33,704 bases of DNA from Micromonospora noduli (GTDB taxonomy: Bacteria > Actinomycetota > Actinomycetes > Mycobacteriales > Micromonosporaceae): NCBI RefSeq assembly GCF_003264365.1, contig NZ_PYAK01000063.1:1-33704 (forward strand), in the 5' to 3' direction. Of this stretch, positions 9,833 through 19,147 are shown in pieces. The translations under genes and the position numbers were made by a program. Numbering within the stretch: position 1 is the first letter of the stretch; the number at the start of each line of letters is the position of its first letter. The notes beneath the pieces were generated by a model, which saw nothing but the letters and a program-made list of their open reading frames with translations, was not told the origin of the DNA and did no database searches.

Positions 9833-11586
9833 GAGCGCACCTCCGTCCGCTGTCCGTCTCCGGCTGGAGCCGGGCCGATCGCCAGCGCCCCGCCCGCGCC
9901 GGGACCGATTGCCAGTGGCCCGCCGTCGCGCGGGCCGCCGAACGGCAGTGTGGCGTCGGCCGGCACCAGCCGCAGCGGTGAGGTGGTCAGCCGATCGCCC
10001 GCACGAGCCGGCAGGGTGAGCCGGAACTGCGCGCCCTGCCCGGGAGCACCCCACGCCTCCAACCAGCCGCCGTGCAGCCGCGCGTCCTCCAGGCTGATCG
10101 ACAGGCCCAGCCCGGTGCCCCCGGTCTGCCGGGCCCGGGACGGGTCCGCCCGCCAGAACCGGTTGAACACCAGCTTCTCCTCGCCCACTTTCAGCCCCAC
10201 ACCGTGGTCGCGGACGGTGATCGCCACGGCGGTCTCGTCGATGCCGAGGGTGATCAGCACCGGGCGGGCCTCACCGTGCTCGACGGCGTTGCCGACCAGG
10301 TTGCGCAACACCCGCTCGACCCGGCGCGGGTCGACCTCGGCGATCACGGGCGTGCCCGGCAGGTCGAGTTCGATCGGTACGCCCACCCGCTCGGCCAGGC
10401 CAGCCAGCCGGTCGACCACCCGGTGCACCACCGGCACCAGGTCGGTCGGCTCGGAATCCAGCATGGCGAAGCCCGCGTCGAACCGACTGATCTCCAGCAG
10501 GTCGGTGAGCAGTTCCTCGAATCGATCCAACTCGGCCTGGAGCAGCTCGGCGCTGCGGGCGACCGCCGGGTCGAACTCGTCGCGCTCAGCGAAGATCAGG
10601 TCGGCGGCCATCCGGACCGTGGTCAGCGGGGTACGCAGCTCGTGGGAGACGTCTGACGTGAAGCGGCGCTGCAACCGGGACATCTCTTCCAGGCGCAGGA
10701 TCTGCCGTTGCAAGTTGGTGGCCATCTGGTTGAACGACGCGGCGAGCAGGGCCAGGTCGTCCTCGCCGTTGACCACCATCCGCTGGTCGAGCAGGCCCGC
10801 GGAGAGCCGCTGGGCGGTTCGTGCGGCAACCCGGACCGGGTTGACCACCAGCCGGGTGACCAGCGCCGCGAGCAACCCGAGCAGGATCACCAGCGCGACC
10901 CCGGTGGCCACCACTGTGGCGCGGGCGTCGGCGGCGGTGACGTCCTGCCGGCCCAGCGGGACCAGATAGTAGAGCTCGATCTGGCCGAAGCGGGTGGGCA
11001 CCGGTGACCCGTAGACCAGGTATTTGGTGCTCTCGCCGGTGAGTCGCCCGGTGCGGATCTGACTGGCCACCTTGCCGTCGGCGATCGCGGCCCGCAGCTC
11101 GGGGCTGATCAGCGACTGCACGTTCGCGGACGGGGAGGTGCGCGTCTGGATGTCGTTGGGATAGTCGTCGGCGGTGATCGCCACCACCACCCCGCTGGTC
11201 TGCTGGGGGTCGCCGCCGGCCAGGTAGTTGACAGTGCCGTCGATGGTCTCCTGGAGCTGCGCCTCCTGCGGCTGCCCGTAGAAGGAGACCTGCTTGGCCG
11301 CGTAGCTGGCACCGCTGGTCACCCGCTGCCGGACGTCGCTGCGAGCGCTGTCGAGCAGGATGGTGGTGATCTTGTCAGCGATCAGGAACGCGAACCCGCC
11401 GACCAGCAGGCTGGACGCGACCAGCGTGATGGTCACGACCCGGACCTGGAGCGAACGGCGCCAGGTCTGGTGTGCCCGACCCACCGCACGAGCGACCCGA
11501 CCGCTCACCGCACGCCAGAGCTCCCCGCCGGCGCTGGGCCGGCGGGCAGCCGTACTCGGGGAGGGTGGGGGCGGCGAGGTCGACAC
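9829..11586 (-). CDS. mtrB: Sensor histidine kinase MtrB
   Basis: This 585-residue membrane kinase pairs with MtrA. TM1 is near residues 50-70 (VVTITLVASSLLVGGFAFLI) and TM2 near 225-245, enclosing an extracytoplasmic sensor of ~155 residues. A HAMP segment follows. The phosphoacceptor is His315 in SDVSHELRTPL. The ATPase domain shows NLVGNAVEHG (N box), DHGVGL (G1), NRFWRAD (F) and GGTGLGLSI (G2). The C-terminal ~70 residues are a Pro/Gly/Ala tail of low complexity. The GTG start lies 12 bp after the mtrA stop. Confidence 0.97.
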   Translation of the reverse strand: MSTSPPPPSPSTAARRPSAGGELWRAVSGRVARAVGRAHQTWRRSLQVRVVTITLVASSLLVGGFAFLIADKITTILLDSARSDVRQRVTSGASYAAKQVSFYGQPQEAQLQETIDGTVNYLAGGDPQQTSGVVVAITADDYPNDIQTRTSPSANVQSLISPELRAAIADGKVASQIRTGRLTGESTKYLVYGSPVPTRFGQIELYYLVPLGRQDVTAADARATVVATGVALVILLGLLAALVTRLVVNPVRVAARTAQRLSAGLLDQRMVVNGEDDLALLAASFNQMATNLQRQILRLEEMSRLQRRFTSDVSHELRTPLTTVRMAADLIFAERDEFDPAVARSAELLQAELDRFEELLTDLLEISRFDAGFAMLDSEPTDLVPVVHRVVDRLAGLAERVGVPIELDLPGTPVIAEVDPRRVERVLRNLVGNAVEHGEARPVLITLGIDETAVAITVRDHGVGLKVGEEKLVFNRFWRADPSRARQTGGTGLGLSISLEDARLHGGWLEAWGAPGQGAQFRLTLPARAGDRLTTSPLRLVPADATLPFGGPRDGGPLAIGPGAGGALAIGPAPAGDGQRTEVRS

Positions 11587-11598
11587 AGTGCGACCAGG

Positions 11599-12288
11599 CT
11601 ATCCGGTCCCTGCCTTGTAGCCCACGCCCCGCACGGTGAGGATGATTTCCGGTCGCTCCGGGTCTGGCTCGATCTTGGCCCGCAACCGCTGGACGTGCAC
11701 GTTGACCAGACGGGTGTCGGCGGCGTGCCGGTAGCCCCAGACCTGTTCGAGCAGCACCTCGCGGGTGAAGACCTGACGTGGCTTGCGGGCGAGCGCGACC
11801 AGCAGGTCGAACTCCAGCGGCGTCAGCTTCACCTCCTCGTCGTTGCGACTCACTGTGTGCGCGGGAACGTCGATGGTGATCTGGTTGTCCGGCGGCCCGA
11901 TGGTGAGCATCTCCGGGGCCACGTCCTCGCCTCGGCGCAGTCGGGCCCGCATCCGGGCCACCAGCTCCTTGGGCTTGAACGGCTTGACCACGTAGTCGTC
12001 GGCGCCGGACTCCAGGCCGAGCACGACGTCCACGGTGTCGCTCTTTGCGGTCAACATGACGATGGGCACGCCGGACTCCGCCCGGATCGACCGCGCCACG
12101 TCGATACCGCTCATACCGGGAAGCATCAGGTCAAGCAGCACGATATCGGGACGACTGTCGCGAAAGGCGGCCAACGCCCGCTCGCCGTCCGCCACAAACG
12201 AGGGCAGGAAACCCTCACTGCGCAGCACGATGCCGAGCATCTCGGCGAGCGCGGGGTCATCGTCGACCACCAGTACGCGGGCTCTCAT
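11599..12288 (-). CDS. mtrA: Response regulator MtrA, OmpR/PhoB family
   Basis: The 229-residue transcription factor controls cell-envelope, division and osmotic genes in actinobacteria. The receiver domain has acidic residues DDD at 9-11, phosphoacceptor Asp53 in VLLDLMLPG and Lys in VKPFKPKEL. The winged-helix domain contains LTPLEFDLLVALARKPRQVF and VNVHVQRLRAKIE, ending in TVRGVGYKAG. It heads the mtrA-mtrB-lpqB-comF operon. No good Shine-Dalgarno sits at normal spacing before the ATG; instead an AT-rich caatattaat lies directly upstream. Confidence 0.98.
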   Translation of the reverse strand: MRARVLVVDDDPALAEMLGIVLRSEGFLPSFVADGERALAAFRDSRPDIVLLDLMLPGMSGIDVARSIRAESGVPIVMLTAKSDTVDVVLGLESGADDYVVKPFKPKELVARMRARLRRGEDVAPEMLTIGPPDNQITIDVPAHTVSRNDEEVKLTPLEFDLLVALARKPRQVFTREVLLEQVWGYRHAADTRLVNVHVQRLRAKIEPDPERPEIILTVRGVGYKAGTG

Positions 12289-12420
12289 GGGATTAATATT
12301 GCATCCTCATTCAGTTCGGTGGGACCGGCGTCCGCCGGTAACGCTTCCATGATCCCCCTTCGGCGCCGCCTGGCGCCACAGCAGGCTGGGCCGAACCCGT
12401 TGTCGCCATCCGGACGACAG

Positions 12421-13698
12421 TCAGCCGAACAGCCCGCGCCCCCAGTGATCCCCGCCGTCGCGTACCCCGGGAGGACAGGCGAACACCCCGCTGGAGACGT
12501 GTCGCAGGTACTCGTTCATCACGTCGTGTCGGGCCAACTGCGTCTGGATCGGCACGAACTGACGGCGTGGATCGCGCTGGTAGGCGATGAAGAAGAGGCC
12601 CGCGTCGAGTCGGCCGAGGCCGTCCGAGCCGTCGACGAAGTTGTAGCCCCGGCGCAGCAGCTGAGCGCCGCCGTTCCGACTCGGGTGGGCCAGCGTGACA
12701 TGAGCGTGCTCGGCGATCACCGGCTTCCCGTCCGCGCCACGGGCGGCGAAGTCGGGCTCATCGAACTCGTCGGTGCGACCCAGTGGCGCGCCGCTGCCCT
12801 TGGTCCGGCCGACGATCTCCTCCTGCTCAGCGAGGGAGGTCCGGTCCCAGGTCTCCACGAGCATCCGGATCTTGCGGGTGACCAGGTACGAGCCCCCGGC
12901 CATCCAGTCCGGTCCGTCGCCCGGCTGCACCCACAACTGGTCGCGCAGCAGGTCGGTGTCCTCGGCCTTGAGGTTGGCCGTGCCGTCCTTGAACCCGAAG
13001 AGGTTGCGCGCGGTGGCCTGCTCCCGCGAGGTCGACGAGGTGCGGCCGAAGCCCAACTGCGACCAGCGGACGCTCACCACGCCCATGCCGAGCCGGGCCA
13101 GGTTGCGGATCGCGTGCACCGCCACCTGCGGGTCGTTGGCGCACGCCTGCACGCAGAGGTCACCGCCGGAGAGCTGCGGCTGCAACGCGTCGCCCGGGAA
13201 CTTCGGCAGCTCGGCGAGGGCGGCGGGCCGCCGGTCGGCGATGCCGAAGCGGTCCCGCCCGTCGGCGTCGCGGAACAGCGTCGGCCCGAAGCCGATGGTG
13301 AGGGTGAGCTGCGAGGGAGGCAGGCCGAGTGCTTCACCGGTGTCGTCCGGTGGGGCCTCCGGCATCCCGCCGACCGCACCCAGGATCCCGGCGTCGCGCC
13401 CCGCGGTCATCCGGGCGGCGGCGGCCGTCCACTCCTCCAGCAGTTCGACGAGTCGGGCCCGGTCCTTGGTGATCACGTCGAAGGCCACGAAGTGCAGCCG
13501 GTCCTGCGCCGGGGTGACGATGCCGGCCTGGTGCTCACCGTGGAACGGCACGGCCCCGGCCGGGTGGTCGTTCGCCGCGGCCGGGCCATGGGAGCCGTTC
13601 AGCAGTGCTCCCGCGCCGGCCGCCACCCCGGCGACCCCGGCCACCCCGGCCCCGGCCAGGGTGATGGCCCGGCGCCGGGTGAACCTGCTCCCGCTCAT
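12421..13698 (-). CDS. efeB: Dye-decolorizing (DyP) peroxidase EfeB, Tat-exported
   Basis: This 425-residue heme peroxidase is the third gene of the efeUOB ferrous-iron uptake cassette. A twin-arginine signal (FTRRRAITLAGAGVAG, then an Ala-rich stretch to about residue 42) indicates folded export. The DyP signature GFKDGTANL is present, as are AHPSRNGGAQLLRRGYNF and GLFFIAYQRDPR, typical of EfeB-type DyPs. It is thought to oxidise substrates or ferrous iron outside the membrane. The ATG start lies 25 bp after efeO. Confidence 0.95.
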   Translation of the reverse strand: MSGSRFTRRRAITLAGAGVAGVAGVAAGAGALLNGSHGPAAANDHPAGAVPFHGEHQAGIVTPAQDRLHFVAFDVITKDRARLVELLEEWTAAAARMTAGRDAGILGAVGGMPEAPPDDTGEALGLPPSQLTLTIGFGPTLFRDADGRDRFGIADRRPAALAELPKFPGDALQPQLSGGDLCVQACANDPQVAVHAIRNLARLGMGVVSVRWSQLGFGRTSSTSREQATARNLFGFKDGTANLKAEDTDLLRDQLWVQPGDGPDWMAGGSYLVTRKIRMLVETWDRTSLAEQEEIVGRTKGSGAPLGRTDEFDEPDFAARGADGKPVIAEHAHVTLAHPSRNGGAQLLRRGYNFVDGSDGLGRLDAGLFFIAYQRDPRRQFVPIQTQLARHDVMNEYLRHVSSGVFACPPGVRDGGDHWGRGLFG

Positions 13699-13723
13699 CG
13701 ACTCGACTCTTTCTGCCAGGTGG

Positions 13724-14857
13724 TCACTTCGCGACGGCCGCGGCGACCTTGCTGATCGGCTCGGCGAGCGCGTTGATCCCGTCGGAGAGCTCCTTGAGCT
13801 CGGCCTTGCTCAGCGCGGTGTGCAGCTTCCACCCGTCGCCGTCGCGGTGCTTGCCGAGCAGTCCCTCGACGTTGGTGAACTCGGTGTCCAACTGCGTGAC
13901 CAGCTCCGGCGAGCGCTGCTGCAACGCGGGCCGCAGGGCGGACACGGCGGCCTTGGAACCTTCGAGGTTCGCGGCGAAGTCCCACAGGTCGGTGTGCGAG
14001 TAGCGGTCCTCCTCGCCGGTGATCTTGCCGCTGGCCACCTCGTCGAGCAGCTCCTTGGCACCGTTGGCGAGCTGGAGCGGGGAGAGCTTCTCGGCGTTCG
14101 CCCTGGCCACGATCTCCTTGACGTCGACGAGCAGCCGGTCGGCGATCGGGCCGTCCTTGCTGATGTCACCGGACTGCCAGAGGTCCTTCTCGATCCGGTG
14201 GAAGCCGGTGAACTCCATCCCCTCCTCGATGACCTCCTCGCGGCCGTCGATCTTGGGGTCGAGGTCACCGAAGATCTCGGCAACCGGCTCGATCCGCTCC
14301 CAGTAGGTGCGGGCGACCGGGTAGAGCGCCTTGGACTTCGCCACGTCGCCGGCCTTGACCGCGCCGACGAACTCCTCGGTCTTGACCAGCAGCGCGGCGG
14401 TCTGGCTCTTGACGTAGCGCTGATAGTTGTCGGTGGCGTCACCCAGCGCGGCGTCCGCGGTGAGCGGCTGAGCCGACCCGCTGACCTTGAGCGCACCCCG
14501 GATGCCCTTGCCACTCATCCCTGGCTTGCAGGCCGTCTGGTACGTGCCGGCCGGCAACTCCACGTGCAGCTCGCGGCTCAACCCGGGGGCGATGTTCTCC
14601 ACCTCGCCCATCACGCGGTCGCCGTCGGCGTACACGTAGAACTCGGTCACCTTCGCACCCGAATTGGTGATCTTGAAGGTGGCGGTGCCGGCGCCCAGGT
14701 CGGTCGAGCCGACCTCACAGGCGGTGTCGCTGGCCTTGACCACGATCGGTCCGCCGGACGCGGCCGAGTCACCCTTGTCGGAGTCGGAGCAGGCGGCCAG
14801 ACCGGCCGTCGCCAGCACGCCGGCGGCGGCCAGCGCGAAGAACTGGGTGGTACGCAT
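13724..14857 (-). CDS. efeO: Iron-uptake lipoprotein EfeO (cupredoxin plus M75)
   Basis: The 377-residue lipoprotein has a signal ending LATAGLAAC, with the lipobox Cys at residue 23. An N-terminal cupredoxin-like domain (about 33-120) contains GTATFKITNSGAKVTEFYVY and YQTACKPG. The C-terminal M75/imelysin-like domain carries the HxxE metal motif as HRIEKDLW and WERIEPVAEIFGDLDPKID. It likely binds iron and feeds the EfeU permease. I chose the ATG at 14857 because GAGGAGAG lies about 9 nt upstream; the longer open frame would overlap the efeU stop. Spacing to efeU is 22 bp. Confidence 0.96.
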   Translation of the reverse strand: MRTTQFFALAAAGVLATAGLAACSDSDKGDSAASGGPIVVKASDTACEVGSTDLGAGTATFKITNSGAKVTEFYVYADGDRVMGEVENIAPGLSRELHVELPAGTYQTACKPGMSGKGIRGALKVSGSAQPLTADAALGDATDNYQRYVKSQTAALLVKTEEFVGAVKAGDVAKSKALYPVARTYWERIEPVAEIFGDLDPKIDGREEVIEEGMEFTGFHRIEKDLWQSGDISKDGPIADRLLVDVKEIVARANAEKLSPLQLANGAKELLDEVASGKITGEEDRYSHTDLWDFAANLEGSKAAVSALRPALQQRSPELVTQLDTEFTNVEGLLGKHRDGDGWKLHTALSKAELKELSDGINALAEPISKVAAAVAK

Positions 14858-14879
14858 CTGGACTGTCTCTCCTCGTGGG

Positions 14880-15785
14880 TCAGGCACGCTGCGGCGTGGA
14901 CGCCGCCTCGGCCTCGGCCTCGGCGCCGGTGTCGGCCCCGCGCTCGGTGACGGTGGTGGTGGTCGCGGTGGGTGCCGGCTTGCGCCGGGCCGGTCGCAGG
15001 AAGAGCAGGAGCACCGGTACGGCGTACGCGACCCAGGCGATCGTCTCCAGCACGGTGGGCGCGGGAGTCACGTTGAACATGCCGGCGAGCAGGGCCGCGT
15101 ACCAGGTGCTCGGGTCCAGCGCGCCGGTGATGTCGAAGGCCAGGTCGTTCAGGCCGGGCAGGACGCCGGCCTCCTGGAAGTCGTGCACGCCGTACTTGAG
15201 GATGCCGGCGGCGACCAGGATCAGCAGCGCGCCGGTCCAGGTGAAGAACTTGCTGAGGTTGATCCGCAGGGCGCTGGCGTAGAGCAGCACGCCGAGGGCC
15301 ACTGCGGTGACGATGCCGCCGATCAACGCGAGCAGCGGGCCGCTGTCGCCGGCCGCGCCCTGGGCGGCCGAGTAGAAGATCAGCGCGGTCTCCAGGCCCT
15401 CGCGGATCACCGCGAGGAAGGCCATACCGGCGACGGCGAGGGACCCGACGGCCAGCGCCTCGGTGAGCTTGCCCCGCAGTTCACCGGCGATGGTCCGGGC
15501 GGCCCGGCGCATCCAGAAGATCATCCAGGTCACGAAGACCACGGCGGCGACAGAGGTGATCGCCTCGAACAACTCACGATCCTCGGAACGGGACAGCAGC
15601 GAGGTTGACGTGTACTCGATCAGCCAGCCGAAGAGCACCGAGAGCGCCACGGCCAGGCCGACGCCGGCCCAGACCTGCGGCAGCCGGTCCCGGCGCTGCG
15701 ACTTCACCAGGAAGGCGACCAGGATGCTGACCACCAGGGTCGCTTCCAGCCCTTCCCGCAGGCCGATCAGGTAGGTGGCGAACAT
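14880..15785 (-). CDS. efeU: Ferrous-iron permease EfeU (FTR1 family)
   Basis: This 301-residue, roughly seven-TM permease is related to yeast Ftr1p. Both REGLE iron motifs are present, LREGLEATLVVS near the N-terminus and IREGLETALIF near residue 120. The C-terminal tail is Thr/Ala/Glu-rich and cytoplasmic-looking. I prefer the ATG at 15785 (MFATYLIG) because GGAG lies 5 nt before it. A GTG at 15809 in the same frame would start inside the upstream DtxR-like box. It is first in efeUOB, and iron-dependent repression is likely. Confidence 0.95.
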   Translation of the reverse strand: MFATYLIGLREGLEATLVVSILVAFLVKSQRRDRLPQVWAGVGLAVALSVLFGWLIEYTSTSLLSRSEDRELFEAITSVAAVVFVTWMIFWMRRAARTIAGELRGKLTEALAVGSLAVAGMAFLAVIREGLETALIFYSAAQGAAGDSGPLLALIGGIVTAVALGVLLYASALRINLSKFFTWTGALLILVAAGILKYGVHDFQEAGVLPGLNDLAFDITGALDPSTWYAALLAGMFNVTPAPTVLETIAWVAYAVPVLLLFLRPARRKPAPTATTTTVTERGADTGAEAEAEAASTPQRA

Positions 15786-15796
15786 CCGGGCTCCGA

Positions 15797-15840
15797 GTAG
15801 GTTAGGCACGCCTTGGCTGACTTAGGGCAGGCATACCTTC
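15797..15840 (-). promoter_or_regulatory. Two DtxR/IdeR-like iron boxes upstream of efeU
   Basis: Against the 19-bp DtxR/IdeR consensus, 15797-15815 matches 13 of 19 positions (core taggttaggc..gcct) and 15822-15840 matches 12 of 19 (core ttagg..aggc..acct). They are 25 bp apart start to start and lie 12-55 bp upstream of the chosen efeU ATG. This fits iron-dependent repression of efeUOB. The comparison was by eye from the remembered consensus; no clean -10/-35 pair was found with them. Confidence 0.6.
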
Positions 15841-15956
15841 CTCCCTGCTCAGGGCGCTCGTCAAGTCGTTCACGACAAGCTCACTGGGCCGATGACGAAG
15901 ACCGACGGCCGCCGGCAGCCGGCCTGTCGCCGGTCGGCTGTGGAAGGATCCCCGCC

Positions 15957-16115
15957 GTGAGGGGATTCCTGCCGTGGTTGACGGTGCTGGCCGTGGTGCT
16001 GCTGCTCAGCGCGCTACGCCTGCGGGCGCTGGCCACCGTCGTGTCGGTCGGCTGGCTGATCTGGTGCGTCTGGACGTGGTTCCGACCCACCCGACGCGGC
16101 CCCCGTTCGGGCTGA
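15957..16115 (+). CDS. Small two-helix membrane protein
   Basis: A 52-residue hypothetical starts at GTG with GGAAGG (15942-15947) 9 nt upstream. Two hydrophobic segments, FLPWLTVLAVVLLLSALRL and ALATVVSVGWLIWCVWTWF, are joined by a short basic turn, with a basic Arg-rich C-terminus. It is divergent from efeU and convergent with ahcY. The function is unknown. The frame stays open back to 15813, but that part overlaps the iron boxes and lacks coding character. Confidence 0.55.
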   Translation: MRGFLPWLTVLAVVLLLSALRLRALATVVSVGWLIWCVWTWFRPTRRGPRSG

Positions 16116-16158
16116 GCCGGAGACGCTGAGCCCGCCGAGCCGGCGGCGGAGACGACGA

Positions 16159-16188
16159 ACCGGGCCGGCTGCGAACAGCCGACCCGGT
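16159..16188. terminator. ahcY terminator hairpin with TTCG loop
   Basis: The 13-nt arms 16159-16171 and 16176-16188 pair at 12 of 13 positions around cgaa, which reads TTCG on the ahcY strand. It starts 13 bp past the ahcY stop and also follows the convergent small membrane protein gene. UUCG-type loops are common in stable terminators. Confidence 0.75.
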
Positions 16189-16201
16189 CCGGAGATGTCG
16201 A

Positions 16202-17701
<1,500 letters not shown>

Positions 17702-17980
17702 GAAAGCTCCTGTCGAACGATGTCTGCGCCGACCCTCCACCTTACGCGCGTCGGCGACGGGCATCAGGCACGGTCGGCGGACAGCGCACGGGGCGGTCGG
17801 TGATGGACGGACCTTCCCGCCCACGTCCCGCCCGCCCCGTGCATCCCCCCGGTTTGGTTCCCCCGCACGTTCTCGGACCGTCGTCGCGATAACGCTGCGT
17901 ACTCATAGAGTCACACTCAGGCAAGGTGACGTCAAGCTATTCCGGGAAAGTCGGACTTGTGTCGTTGGCCCGAGTCGAGG
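17702..17980 (-). other. ahcY leader / manA-ahcY intergenic region
   Basis: No gene is supported in these 279 bp. A 60-codon frame on the minus strand (17742-17924) lacks a ribosome site and coding character. On the minus strand the region contains gcgggggaacc followed by aaaccgggggg (17867-17846), reminiscent of part of the ydaO/c-di-AMP riboswitch, and long G-runs after it. The expected 3' half of that riboswitch was not found. It probably holds the ahcY promoter. Confidence 0.35.
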
Positions 17981-19144
17981 TCAGCGCAGCCCGGACGTCG
18001 CCACGTACGCCACACCGGCACCGTCGATCCGCAGCGGCGCTCCCAACGCCGTACCGATCGCCGCCTCGCCCGAGACCAGCGTCAACGCGCCGGCACCGTC
18101 GTCCACGGTGATCGAACCGCCAGCGCAGAGCACCACCCGGGGCCCGGGCAGCGGCAGCGTCACCGAGGGCACCGCCGCGTCGACCCGCACCCGGTGCAGC
18201 GCGAAATCGTCCACCGGCACGGGCCACCAGTCCACGCCCGGGCCGACCGGCTGCGCGGCCCGCACCGGATCGTGCAGCACCTCGAAGCGCAGCACCCGCA
18301 ACAACTCGTCGACGTCCACCCGCTTCGGGGTCAGGCCGCCGCGTAGCACGTTGTCGCTGGCCGCCATGATCTCCACGCCGCAGCCGCTCAGGTAGGCGTG
18401 CAGGTTGCCGGCAGGCATCCAGATCGCCTCCCCCGCCTCCAGCCGCAGGTGGTGCAACAGCAGCGCGACCAGCGCACCCGGATCCCCCGGGTACGCCTTG
18501 GCCAGCCGGCGGGTCAGCTCCGCGTCCGGGCCGTCGGCCGGCGCTGCCACCACAGCGGCCATCAGGTCGTGACGCCTCGCGACCGGCCAGCCGAGCAGCG
18601 TCCGCACCGCCGTCCGCAACCCCGCCGGCCCGGCCCGCAACGCGGCGACCACCGGTGCCAACGCCGGTACGCCGAACGCGGCGAGCGCCTCGGCCGACTC
18701 CGCCGGATCCCGGAAACCGCACAGCGCCTCGAACGGGGTGAGCGCGACCAGCAATTCCGGCTTGTGGTGCGGGTCGGAGTAGTTGCGCTGCCCCTCGGGG
18801 CGCCCCGCCTCCGCCGCGTAGCCGGCCTGCGCCTGCTCGGCGTCCGGGTGGGCCTGCAGGCTCAGCGGAGCGTCGGCCGCGAGCACCTTGAGCAGGAACG
18901 GCAGTCGACTGCCGAACCGCTCGGACACCCGCTGGCCGAGCCACTGCCCTGGTTCGTCCCGTACCAGGTCGCAGAGGCTCACCCGCAGACCGGCGCGATC
19001 CACGTGGGCCGGGGCGCCCGGGTGGGCCCCCAACCACAGCTCCGCCTCCGGACCCGCGCTCGGCACCGATCGCCCCTGGAGAAGGGCGATGGCCGAGCGC
19101 GAGCCCCAGGCGTAGTCCCGGATCGGCCCGTACAGTGGCTCCAC
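17981..19144 (-). CDS. manA: Mannose-6-phosphate isomerase, type I
   Basis: The 387-residue zinc enzyme interconverts fructose-6-P and mannose-6-P. The type I pattern is clear: LPFLLKVLAADAPLSLQAHPD near residue 90, then HHKPELLVALTPFEALCGFR, EAIWMPAGNLHAYLSGCGVEIMAASDNVLRGGLTPKRVD, and a C-terminal cupin. The GTG start at 19144 lies 3 bp after the stop of the CDF transporter gene, so it is probably co-translated. With pmm and the SIS gene it supplies mannose-1-P for GDP-mannose and glycans. Confidence 0.95.
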   Translation of the reverse strand: MEPLYGPIRDYAWGSRSAIALLQGRSVPSAGPEAELWLGAHPGAPAHVDRAGLRVSLCDLVRDEPGQWLGQRVSERFGSRLPFLLKVLAADAPLSLQAHPDAEQAQAGYAAEAGRPEGQRNYSDPHHKPELLVALTPFEALCGFRDPAESAEALAAFGVPALAPVVAALRAGPAGLRTAVRTLLGWPVARRHDLMAAVVAAPADGPDAELTRRLAKAYPGDPGALVALLLHHLRLEAGEAIWMPAGNLHAYLSGCGVEIMAASDNVLRGGLTPKRVDVDELLRVLRFEVLHDPVRAAQPVGPGVDWWPVPVDDFALHRVRVDAAVPSVTLPLPGPRVVLCAGGSITVDDGAGALTLVSGEAAIGTALGAPLRIDGAGVAYVATSGLR

Positions 19145-19147
19145 CCG

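Noticed and set aside
12324..12339. Terminator between efeB and mtrA
   Set aside because: The stem is only 6 bp with a 4-nt loop, too weak to call in a GC-rich background.
11470..14950. Long plus-strand frames over mtrB, mtrA, efeB and efeO
   Set aside because: They have no family motifs and lie fully opposite well-supported genes.
17702..17760. SAH riboswitch upstream of ahcY
   Set aside because: The leader next to ahcY lacks the conserved SAH-riboswitch words I know; only the gene identity suggested it.
17742..17924. 60-codon leader peptide gene before ahcY
   Set aside because: It has no ribosome site and an Arg/Gly/Pro-rich composition typical of non-coding GC-rich sequence.
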